This document shows, piece after piece, positions 22,613 through 32,605 of a stretch of 64,000 nucleotides of DNA. Below the pieces are notes generated by a model. That model did no database searches, was not told the origin of the DNA, and saw only the letters and a program-made list of their open reading frames with translations. A program made the translations under genes and the position numbers. Numbering within the stretch: position 1 is the first letter of the stretch; each line of letters starts with the position of its first letter. This DNA comes from Glaciozyma antarctica PI12 (lineage: Eukaryota; Basidiomycota; Microbotryomycetes; Kriegeriales; Camptobasidiaceae), in the NCBI GenBank assembly GCA_002917775.1, contig KZ627155.1:48285-112284 (forward strand), read 5' to 3'.

Positions 22613-23313
22613 ATGGACGGCTCACCTCTTCCTCCCATCTCTCAAAACCAAATACCGCCGCAAGACCCGGCGTTCCTCGGGCAAGTCGTCTGAGCTGCCC
22701 TCGCCCGGATTTCCCGTTAACATTGGACTCAAACAGCACCACCACCTCAAGCATATTCCACACCCGTCTCCAGCACACCCACCTAGCCCGCTACCTCTCC
22801 CTCTCGGCCCACCAATCCTCCCTCCAATCCCACCTCTCCTCGACCCTCATTCAACTCTCCACTACCCAAGACCAACTCCGCTCTTTTGAAACACGCGACG
22901 CATCCTGGGAAGCTCGCAACACGCTCTACGAAGAAACCGAAGCGGCCCGTCGAACCGCCTTCCTCGCCATCGCCGCTCGTTGCGCGGTCTACAAAACGCA
23001 CCACGACTCTCTCGCAGCCCAGCGACACCTCCTCTCTCCCGACTCCTACGAGCGGGCAGTATCGGAGTTGGTACCGGGGACGATGTCATTGCAGGAGGAG
23101 ATGGATGCGAATGAGGAGCTGCGAACGAGGTTGGTAGCGATGGAGAGGGAGCTGAGGAATGAGTTGAGGGGGCTGAGGGAGGAGGTTAGGGATGGGGCGG
23201 TGAGCTACAAGGAGGCGTTGAGCGAGGCGACGGAGCTGGCGAGGGAGAATGAGGCGCTCGAGGAGAAAGTGGGGGAGGAGCTGCTTCACCTCATCATTTT
23301 GGCGAAGGGGTGA
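22613..23313 (+). CDS. Coiled-coil protein, tandem copy A
   Basis: The start is ATG 22613 (MDGSPLPPISQNQIPPQDPA). The first intron is only consistent with a GC-AG splice: exon 1 ends CTCGG and the intron begins GCAAGT and ends AAACAG, which puts the long downstream frame in phase. The rest is one exon of helix-forming Glu/Arg/Leu-rich sequence with heptad character (LQHTHLARYLSLSAHQSSLQ ... ELRNELRGLREEVRDGAVSY) ending EELLHLIILAKG at TGA 23311-23313. No catalytic domain. It resembles the neighbour at 23865 in exon plan, start of exon 2 and C-terminal (W/H)LxILAKG motif, so the two are probably a tandem duplication. Function unknown. Confidence 0.65.
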
Positions 23314-23864
23314 GCTGTGGAATGAAGATACGTCGAGCCGCGCTTTCTGAGTCGTTGTTCTTCGCTGCAGTTTCTCTGGGGAAGCTGGGGAAGTCGGGGT
23401 CACGACGCCACCAACGATGTGCGGCGGATCACTTCGCCGCTCGAAGATCGTCGACTGCCAGCCACCTTCTCTTCTTCTACCGTCCTCTCTGCCTTCTTTC
23501 CTTCCGTACCGATTTGCGCAGTCCCTCTCTGGACTGGTTATCGTACACGGTGAGTATCAGCGGCGTTCGGCTGATCTTCGCGCGCCTCGTCCCGAGAGGG
23601 GGCTGGTCGCGTCGCGCGAACGAGTTGAAGGACGGACGGAGGACTGGCTGCTGGCGCAAGAGGAAAGAGGGCTCGGGCTGGTTGGTCGTGAGCTACTTGT
23701 GAAGCCTTGCTGATCCTTTGCTCTGCCAGCTGTCGTCGAGCAGCCTCGCTCGTCAGGCCGCTCGTTAGTCGACCCCTGAGGCTCTCTCTCCACGATTTTT
23801 AGGCCAGATGTGAGCCGTTTGTTGGTGTTCCCTCAAGTACTCGCTAACGTATTCTACGCAGCAG
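23314..23864. other. Spacer between the coiled-coil paralogues
   Basis: No gene recognised. It carries the 3' flank of copy A and the promoter/leader of copy B. Confidence 0.4.
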
Positions 23865-24534
23865 GATGGCGGACGCCATCTCTGAATTCGGGCGCGACCC
23901 TCACTCAAGCGAGCCAGCCTCTTTCGCAAGCTCGACCCCAAGCCCCTCGCTATCTTCGTCAGTCCTTCCCCTCCTCCACCATCATCTCTGACCTCCCTTT
24001 CGCAGCTACCTCCAATCGACCTTCCACACACACCTCCAACTCACCCACCTCGCTTCCTGCCTCTCCCTCCTCTCCCTCCTTCTCCCTCTCTCCTCCCGCC
24101 ACCTTCTCTTAACCACCAACAACGCCTACTCCATCAAATTCCTCTCCACCCTCGTCTCTACCGAACGTACCTGGCGCGAAGAGATGGATTTCTCGGAGCA
24201 GCGCATCGCCGCTTGCGAAGCCGAGTTAGACGAACTGGTGCGGGCTTTCACGGCGCGTCTCAACGTCTCTCCCGAGCCAGATTACTGGAGCGAGGAGATT
24301 TTTCGCTGGTCCCTCTCGCTGGAGGAGAACACCACTCGTCGACGAGAGCTGGGCGAGCGACGTGGGGAGTTGGTGGGGCGGGGGAGGGAGATGATCATGC
24401 GACAGAGGAGGGTGAAGGAGTTGATTAGGAATAGGGAGGAGGAGCTGGTGAAATTGGAGAGGGAGAGAGGGGAGGTGGGGGAGAGGGCGAGGGAGGAGGT
24501 GCTGTGGTTGGTGATTCTTGCGAAGGGGGAGTAG
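23865..24534 (+). CDS. Coiled-coil protein, tandem copy B
   Basis: The start is ATG 23865 (MADAISEFGRDPHSSEPASF), with a short intron (donor GTCAGT, acceptor TCGCAG), then YLQSTFHTHLQLTHLASCLS, comparable with the same position of copy A. A central WREEMDFSEQRIAACEAEL segment leads into a Glu/Arg-rich coiled coil, ending EEVLWLVILAKGE at TAG 24532-24534. Length and organisation match copy A, but identity is low outside the ends, so the duplication is old. Function unknown; coiled-coil adaptor or cytoskeletal roles are guesses. Confidence 0.6.
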
Positions 24535-25214
24535 CGAGCGGTGGGGTAATTTATTCGGGCTTGGGATGGGAAGGAGACGCATTGGAGTCAGGGTTGTATT
24601 GGAGTGTGGGTGAGGAGGAATTGAAAACGCGAGGAAGTGAGATGAGAATCGAAGATGCGAAGCGCGAAGTAGCGGAATTGACGAGCCGGTGGAGGCTCAC
24701 AAGCTCCGCTGCTCTTCTTGTACGACTTCCCAAGGCTGGTTTCTCACCTACACCAAAACTGAGAGAGAGATTGTTGGGAGGGGCGGGCTCTATTTCAAGG
24801 CGACCGGCGTGCTTCCTTCGCACGCAGGTCAAACCGCTGTAGCTCGAACTCCTGAAGAGCTCCGACTAGAATCGAAAGGCCAAGAAAGAAGCGATAGCTT
24901 GGGAAGCACAAGTTACAATCCACTAATCAAGCAGTCCTTTAACAGCTTAATTACGACGCGACGATACTCGACCTCGGGGCTCTCCCTCGCTAGTCGTTCC
25001 ATCGTTCCAAACCTCCTCAAACCTCACGTGAGATACGCCTCTTGCTTTCTCCGCAGCGTGTATTCATTAACGAGCTTGACTAGCACCAATCGTCACAGCG
25101 GGACTTGAACGAGCACGTTCGACGAACGACTTGGCGTCTGCGCACACTACTGCTGCTAGTCGAGGGCAGCAGGCTCCCGTTCTCCCGCCTCTCCCGCTTC
25201 GTCTGCCCCCGCAA

Positions 25215-25222
25215 TATATAAA
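25215..25222 (+). promoter_or_regulatory. TATA box-like element
   Basis: TATATAAA lies about 34 bases upstream of an ATG in good context (CCACCATGG at 25256). This spacing is short if the TATA sets the transcription start, so the element may serve a leader-poor mRNA or be chance. Confidence 0.3.
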
Positions 25223-25255
25223 CATCGATACCCCCGCGTGTAAACAAGGTCCACC

Positions 25256-25507
25256 ATGGGCAGAAGCCGACAGCTCCCGGACCTGACGACGAACGCGGGC
25301 TTGCTTGCCTCGCTCGACGGGATCCTCGGCAGCGAGCTTTGGCGCAGCCTGTTTGGTTCGATCGATTCCGAGACGCGTCAGGCTTGTCTACGCAGGGAAA
25401 AAGTTCGTGCCTGTGACGCTCTTAATCGAGGAAGCGAGCATACCAAACGCGAAACCAGGCGGATTCCGTCGCATTCAATCGTTCCACCACGAGTGCTGTG
25501 CTCTTGA
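25256..25507 (+). CDS. Orphan small open frame (uncertain)
   Basis: Opens with MGRSRQLPDLTTNAGLLASL after a strong initiation context and TATA-like element. The first ~40 codons look protein-like, but later sequence shifts plausibility to other frames; for example LVYAGKKFVPVTLLIEEASI lies in a second plus frame. On the minus strand 25378-25632 (TWEEDLADLNRLMKVAQSNE) is equally plausible. No family recognised. It may be an undetected spliced gene on either strand. Confidence 0.22.
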   Translation: MGRSRQLPDLTTNAGLLASLDGILGSELWRSLFGSIDSETRQACLRREKVRACDALNRGSEHTKRETRRIPSHSIVPPRVLCS

Positions 25508-26884
25508 GACGTGAACTGCCACCCTCGGGCCTCGTTCGACTGTGCAACCTTCATCAACCGATTCAAGTCTGCGAGATCCTCCTCCCAAGTGAAAGCTCGC
25601 CCCAGCCTCGCACGTTGCTCGGTCGCGTTCATATCCTCAAGTCTGTGACGCGTGGCACGGAATGCTACAGCTCAACGCGTCTCTCCTCTTGCCGCGAGCG
25701 CTTCCATCGCCGTACTGAGCTTCGGTCAGCAAGAGGTGATGCAAGTCGGAAGATCCGAGAGCGCAGATCTGTCGGAAATTAAGCCAGATGGAGAGGGAGA
25801 CACCTCGAGACAGCGCGGTCGCCGAGGTGCTGGAGCGAGTCGAGAGCGCGAGATCGAGTGGAAGAAGGAGAGGGTTCGCCTGAGCGACAAGTCGGAGGAA
25901 GCAGCGCCCGCTTCATCTCCCCTCCTCCGCCTTCCTCCCCTCGCACTGCTCCTCACGTCGCTCCCACCCCGATAGAAGAACCGCAAGCACGGGCAGGCGG
26001 CCGTCCAGACGCTTCCCGATGAGTCGAATCGAATCTCCGTCGGGCATGGTCGGTTCGGCATGGCTCAATTGGCTGATCTTTGAAATCGAGCGCACGCGCG
26101 TCGGCTCTCTCCCTTTCCTCGCTCCCGCCCGGCTTCCGCTGCTCCCCGCTTGCTGCAGCTGCAGCAGGCCTGCTCAGTGCCTGGAGCCTTCGTTTTCAAG
26201 CTCAGCTGGTCGCCGTGTCGCCCGTGGCGCCGCAGCTGCTGCAGATCAAAATTTTCGGCTCAGAGCTCGAACGGCGAGCCTCAGCTGCGAGTACGGCCAT
26301 GGACTGCCAGCAGGGCTGCATTAAAGCAAGGCGTGTGTTGTTCTCTAGCGCTGTGCGAGCTTGCTGCTCGTTAGCGGCGTCAGGTGTGCGAAACTTGCTC
26401 TCTCGCTCGGCGTACACATTTACTCCTCATTTACTGCTCGCATACGTCGTCGTTCTGCGCTGCTTCCGCACCACGGGATGCACGAGGTACGTACCTTGCC
26501 CTTCCCCGCCCAGCTTGGCGCCTTCTCTTCCCTTTCTTGACCTGCTTCTCTCACCTCTCCCCACAGGCGGTGACGACGATGTTGATGGCCTGTTCCGGAT
26601 TGGGAATGTACAGCATTCAATTTGGTGAAGCTCAGTGAAGCTCTTGGAGCGCGCTAGCATGGAAGCCAGTGCCCTGCGGCACGCGCGACACGTGTGACGG
26701 CCCCTGGGCACGCCCTGCAACGCCCTTCTGTTTCAGTCGTCGCGTCCCCGTCCCCATCACTCCCTCAAGCTTCGCCCTTTTCCTGATTTAAACGCTTGTT
26801 TTCGGTGTCTTCCTTCTCACCCTCCTCCCTCTCTCCTTCATCCACTCCCTCGCCTTCGTTTTTACTCCCCCTTCTTCCGTCATC

Positions 26885-27978
26885 ATGGTCAGCTTCCGTT
26901 CCGCCATCGCCTTCGCCTCCGTCGCCTCCGTCGCTCTTGCCCAGCTCGACCTTGGAGATCTCCTGCAGCTCGACCTCCCCGTCTCTATCCTCACGGGAGG
27001 CAACCTTATCAATGTGAACGCCGTCCTTGACCTCCTCAGCCCCGGAGGTACGCACCTTCGACTCGAGCCTCTCCATGGAGTTTCCACTGACACCCCTCGT
27101 TCGCAGACTGCGCCGCGAACAAGCTCGTTGGGCTAGCGATCAACCTACCCCCCATTCTCTCCGTCTGCGCTTGCGTCAACGTCCTTGGCCTCGGATCAGT
27201 ACGTCGCCGATTTTTTTCCTGTTCATCGATGTTAGCTAACGCTGCCTCGCCCTCACCAGCTTGTGTCCGAACCTTGCCCCGCCGTACGTTGTTACGACGC
27301 TTCTCTCCGCTACGAAGCTAAGACGATCCTCTCCAGTGCCCCATCAACTCTGTCCCCGTCTGCGGAGGAGGAAACTGCGCTTGCGCCTGCGAGGCCGACT
27401 TCTTCGCCGTACGTTCGCTCCTTTCCCGCATCACCTCCCGCTAATCACCATCCCACAGGGCCAGGACGGAGCTTGCGTTCCCCGCGACGCCTGCCTCGGT
27501 GGATTTATCGGTGACCTCGTCGACGGCACCAGCGTGTGCATCTGCGCCGATGGATTCCTAAGCAACCTAATTGGAGGCTGCACCGCGGTCAACGGGCCTT
27601 CTCAGGTCGCTGGACGCCGCGTCAAGAAGTCCGTCGTCCTCGACCTCTGCCCCGCCAACGAGTCCGCCTGCCCTCTCCCCTCCGGTGGCTTCGAGTGCCT
27701 TGATGTCACTTCTTCCCTCGATTCGTGCGGTGGATGCCTCGGCGATCGACGTGTCGTTGTGCGTTCTACTTGTCGTCTACTCCTGAGCTTCAGCTGACCT
27801 CGCTCTCGTCCTTCAGTGCCTCTCCATCCCTGGAGCTCTCGGAGTCTCCTGCGCCGCCTCCGTCTGCGAGATCAGTACGTACTCTCCCCTTCCACTTCTT
27901 TCCCAGCTAACCTCCCCTTCTCCAGGCTCTTGCTTCCCCGGCTGGACCTTCAAGAACGGCGCCTGCATCCGCGCTTAA
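26885..27978 (+). CDS. Secreted cysteine-rich protein with CPL1-like domain (copy 2)
   Basis: Paralogue of the gene at 212. The start is ATG 26885 with signal peptide MVSFRSAIAFASVASVALAQ. Seven exons are inferred; splicing gives CAANKLVGLAINLPPILSVC, then LVSEPCPACPINSVPVCGGG, then CACACEADFFA and GQDGACVPRDACLGG. The CPL1-like domain follows: LCPANESACPLPSGGFECLD, SLDSCGGC, CLSIPGALGVSCAASVCEIS and SCFPGWTFKNGACIRA, stop TAA 27976-27978. It has the same intron positions as copy 1 but lacks the intron that splits DSC/GGC there. A GRRVKKS basic site sits in front of the domain. Probably extracellular or wall-associated; role unknown. Confidence 0.85.
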
Positions 27979-28864
27979 ACTCCTCATCCTCTCTTAATCC
28001 TATTAGACCCCCGCATCTTTCGATTTCGCTTCATCCCCCCATTTTGACATCGCCCTCTTCTGTCGAGGAAGTTGCGAGTCCCCCATCTTGTAGAATAGAC
28101 TTGGAACTGGAACTTGAGGGAGAATTTAGACTTTCTCGCCACAAGACGCTGCTGCGGGACTCGAGATAACGACGTGTGATTCTTATCGCCTTCTCTATCG
28201 TGCTCGTACTGTCTTGTGGCCGGAGGACTTGCTTCAGATGGGGCTTCGCAAGCCTCGCTACCGAGATTGACAAGGAAAGGAAATTCCCAAGTGGATAAGC
28301 AATAAACATTCCCATTATCGCGGGCGGCCGCTCCCCGCTCACTCTCGACCCTCTTCAGCTGTCGGAACACCTCGAATCGACTCAGCCTAGCTTTGCCTCT
28401 ACCTTTCAGCAACCGCACCACCCTCCCAGCACAGAGCAACCGCCACCGAACCCTCAGCAGCCGCATCGTCATCGCTCTCGCTGCTCGACCGCTCTCGAGG
28501 ACCTCGCAAGGTAGGCACGCGCTCTGAACAAGCAGGAGACAACCCTGCGAGTGATGGGAGGGCAGCCTGAGGGAATCTGCGCGAGAGGGACGAGGGACGC
28601 GTCTGCTAGGAGCTGCTGGCCCACGTCGGAGCGGGGTCGAGTTGAGGTCGCGGGGGGCAGCAAGGCGGAGGGAGCGAGCGACTCGTGGGCAAGCAGGCGA
28701 GTGTGGGAGTCGTGATGGAATGTTGGCACGCTGAGTGATGTGGGCGCAGTGGGCCTCAGAGCAGCAGCTTCGCCGCTGACCACGCAAGACCGACCAACAC
28801 GCACCTCGTTCCTGCCACTTGCTGATGCTCCCATTACACCCACAGGCTCGCTCGTAGCTTCACC
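27979..28864. other. Intergenic
   Basis: Between the CPL1-like gene and coronin-7. A minus frame of 267 codons (27984-28787) spans it but has no recognisable motif and is Arg/Ser-rich in a way typical of shadow frames; I see no gene. Confidence 0.4.
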
Positions 28865-31800
28865 ATGGCACCACGATTCTTTTCGTCGCCTTACAAGAAC
28901 GCCGCAGCTCAAACCGCCAAGGTACGGCCTCTCACTTGGGCTCCACCCCGCATTTGCTGATTTCCACCTTCCCCAACCGCAGAAAGAGAGCTGGTGGTCC
29001 GAGCTACCCGTCTCTACTTCTGCACAGACGGACAGCGCCGATATGATCAAAGCCGGGAGCGAGTACTGGGTCGCGCAAGGGAGTGCATCAGGTGCGTCTC
29101 TCCTCCTTGCGTTCTCCAACGCACGCGCTAACAGAGTGCAGGGCACCTTGTCTGCTTGCCGTACGACCAGCCTGGGAAATTCAACTTGCACGCACCGACA
29201 CTGCACGCTGCTTCGCGGGCGATCACCGACTTTGACCTCAGTCCGTTCGACGACCTCCTCGCCGCAGGAACAGAAGACGGTCGCGTACGTCCTTGCTCTC
29301 CCCCACCACCTTCTTCGCTGAATCCGAACGCTTCAGATCTCGATCCACGCCCTTCCTCCACTCTCGGCCTTCACCACCACCGATCCTCTCTCCTCCTCGC
29401 CCCTACACGAGCTCGCCCACCCATCCGCCCGAGCGATCGACGTCCTCGCATTCCATCCTACCTCCTCCTCGATCCTCCTCGTCGCTTCGCACACGACTGT
29501 AGCGATCTACGACCTGTCCTCGGCCGCTCCTTCGCCCGTCTTCGTGATCGAGCAGAAGAGCCCGGTATGGAGCGCGGCGTGGAGTTTGGATGGTGGGAGG
29601 GTGAGCACGACGGGGAAGGATGGAGTGTTGAGGGTGTACGACGTGCGAAAGGACGCCGTGACGCCGGTTACGGTTCGTCCCTCCCCTTCCTCCGTATCGT
29701 AAATTCGGCTAACGCGCATCGCAGGAGACTCTAGTGCACGCTGGCCTCAAATGCTCCCGCCATGTCTGGCTTCGGAACGACCAGATCTTCACCACTGGAT
29801 TCTCTAAGACGCGCGATCGCGAGTACGCGCTCTGGGACGCGACGAGCGGGAAGGCGCTCAAGACTCAGCGGCTCGACACGAATACGGGAGTGCTGATGCC
29901 GGTCGCGGATGTGGAGAGGAGTACTATTTACCTTGCAGGGAGGGTGCGTGGCTCTGTATTTCTGGTGAGGCGCCGGCTGATGCCTGGGTTGGGCAGGGAG
30001 ACATGACTGTGCGATGGGTCGAAGTCGGTGGACCAGCTGTCTTTACCGAAGGTACGTCCTGCGCTTCTCACCTCATTTCCAACTAACTCGTGCACAACAG
30101 GCGGAGCTCCGATCCCTACCACCATCGCCGGCCTCGCCCTCCTCCCTCCCGCGATCCTAAATCTCATGAAGGCCGAGATTAACCGCCTCGTCGTCCTCAC
30201 CTCGGACGCCGTCCTTCCCATCTCGATCGAGGTGCCTCGGCGGCAGTACATCGACTTCCATGCAGATCTGTTCCCGTCCAAAGCTGCTCGAGGTGCGTTC
30301 CTTATCTCCTTCAGAAGGTGATGGCAGAGGCTGACAAAGCTCGCAGTACCGGCCCAGGATGCGAAAGCGTGGATTGCGAGAGGAGATGCGCTCCTGGATC
30401 TCGTGCCGCAGGATCCGACGCGCAAGGCAGCACCGATACCTCAGGCTCGCCAAGCTCCCTCTCCCGCCGTCGTCGCTGCGACGCCCGCGAAGGTGGTCTC
30501 TCCTCCGCCCGCTTTCGCCGCTGTGCCATCATCGATGTCTGCGTCTTCTTCGACCGCACCAGCCGCAGCGATGGCGGACCTCTCGCTCAGGACCTCCGCA
30601 CCTCCCCTCTCCACTACGACAGCCCCGTCCTCCGCTCCCGCCACTCAATCAGTCGCCCCCAAGCCCTCACATTCCCCCACCGCTCCCACACCAACAGCAG
30701 CCTCCTCTACCGCCCCAAAGCTGACCTCGTCTACGCCCTTCAACCCGAAATGGTCGCGCAAGTTCCTCACGGGCAAGACGCATCTCAAGCCCGACTACGA
30801 CGACGTCCACGGCCTCAGCACAACGATGAGCGCCGACGTGCAGCTGCTCAAAGTGCGTTACCTTTCAGCCCACCTCCGTTCCGGTTCGCTAATTCTCGCT
30901 CGGCAGGCGAACCACCTCTTCATGTTCTTCCCCCTCGCAGGCGCTGGAGGACGACTCGGCGTGCATCGTATCGCGGACAAAGGTCGCTTGCCGACTGCGA
31001 TTCATTCGATCGTTGCGGGTGCGGCGATTGTGGACTATGAGCTCGACCCGTTCGACCCAAGGAGGGTGTTTGTGGCATGCGAGCATTCGAGGATTCGGAG
31101 CTACAGGATCCCGGAGGGGGGGTTGGAGGAGGATTGGAGCGAGGTGGAGGTGACGATGGCCGGTGAGTCCTTTCGTGTGGATGCGGGGGAGGAAGGAGCT
31201 GATGTGTTTGAGCGCTGCAGATTCGGGGATGGATAGGATTGGCGAGGTTCAGCATCATCCGACGGCGAAGGACTTGCTGCTCTCGGTGTCGGACGATCAC
31301 GGAGAGCCGACGTTGCGGTTGTGGGACGTGGCGAAGGGGACGGTGCTGCTGAAAGTGGCTCTTCCTCCCGGCGGAGTAGGTCCTCTCGTTCCGCACGCGC
31401 GCTTTGGCTAACGAATTCTCGGACGCAGATCTCTTCGACAGCTTGGTCTCCCGACGGGAAGCTCCTCGCCGTCGCCACCAAGACCAAGACGATCCTCCTC
31501 CTCGACCCTCGCACGCCCTCCTCTCTCACCTCCACCCCGTCACACGCATCCGTCCGCCCCGTTCGCGTCGCCTGGATCTCCCCGACCCACCTCATCAGCA
31601 CCGGCTTCTCCAAGACCGCCAGCCGCGAAGTCATTCTCTACGCTCTCGGCGACGGCAAGATCGCTCAAGTCGCCAAACAGACTCTCGACGTCTCGCCCGC
31701 CCCACTCTTCCCCTACGCCGATATCGACACTGGAATTCTCCTCCTCTACAGTCGCGGCGAGCGGTCCTGCCACGCGTTCGAAGTGCAGCCCGAGGAACGT

Positions 31801-32501
31801 ATCCCATTCGCGCCGCTCCCTTCGTTCGAACACGCGACGCTCCAGGCTGGATTCGCGTTCCTACCCAAGGCGAGGAACGACGTCAGGGCCGTTGAGGTGC
31901 TGCACGCTCTGCGGCTGACGCCTCACACGGTCGAAGTCGTCTCGTTCTCCGTTCCGCGCGCGAGGGTGAGTCGTCTCCTTGCGAGCTCGAAGTCGCGCAT
32001 AGCTGATGTGTTCGTGAGCAGGTGGAGTTCTTCCAGGACGACGTGTTCGTGCCGACGAGGGATGTCGAGACGCCGTCGCTTTCGGCGGCGGACTGGGTCG
32101 CTGACAAGGACGTTCCGCTTGCGATGCTCGATCTTCGGCCTGAGGATATGACTCCTCGTACGTTCCTGGGTGCTTCCCTTTGCTTCTGGGCTGACTCTGG
32201 TTGCTCTCAAGTATCGCAAGCTCCTATCACAGCTGCGAGGGCGAGCACGCGCTCAAAGGTGAGTCCTCTCAAGCATGTCGAGATCCAGCCGCTGACTTCG
32301 CTACCGCAGATTTCGGGTCCCGTCATCACGGATTCTATGAAGCAGGAGGCGTACATGGCGAGGCTGTTTGACGTGCGTCTCTCCTCCCTCTTATCGAGCT
32401 GTGAGCTGATCACCGTTCGCTTCGACCAGGCTGCGAAGGCAGACGGAGATCTCGAGGAGCCGATTCGGTCCAGCCACGCTCCCGACGACGACGACTGGTG
32501 A
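28865..32501 (+). CDS. Coronin-7 (POD-1) like tandem WD40 protein
   Basis: Long actin/trafficking-associated coronin with two beta-propellers. The start is ATG 28865 (MAPRFFSSPYKNAAAQTAK). First propeller: LHAASRAITDFDLSPFDDLL, AIDVLAFHPTSSSILLVASH, VWSAAWSLDGGRV, TTGFSKTRDREYALWD. A Pro/Ser/Ala-rich linker follows, about 150 residues. The second coronin unit begins NPKWSRKFLTGKTHLKPDYD, with [40 protein letters not shown] and STGFSKTASREVILYALGD. The acidic C-terminus ends HAPDDDDW at TGA 32499-32501, like the acidic tail of coronin-7. Both repeats carry the coronin signature TGFSKTxxRE. More than ten short introns. It probably acts at Golgi/endosomes or actin patches. Confidence 0.88.
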
Positions 32502-32605
32502 TTTAATCTGCGAGTTCCAGAGGAGGTAGGGGGTATGCAATAGTAGAATGGGAGGTATCGGTATTATGCGAATGGATGGATGCGGGAAAAGGGGGTGATA
32601 CAAGA

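Larger units (their letters stand above)
24535..26884. other. Gene-poor region
   Basis: 2.3 kb with no confidently recognised gene. It contains a TATA-like element at 25215 and small frames on both strands at 25256-25632 (listed separately), and is otherwise without recognisable motifs. The last ~150 bases are the pyrimidine-rich leader of the second CPL1-like gene. Confidence 0.4.

Noticed and set aside
25080-25180. tRNA-like segment on the minus strand (GTTCAAGTCCCGC, T-arm-like)
   Set aside because: The T-stem does not pair and no acceptor, D or anticodon arm could be folded within 80-90 bases upstream.
27984-28787. 267-codon minus-strand frame
   Set aside because: Arg/Ser/Leu-rich without domains, in an intergenic region; reads like a shadow frame with no support on either side.
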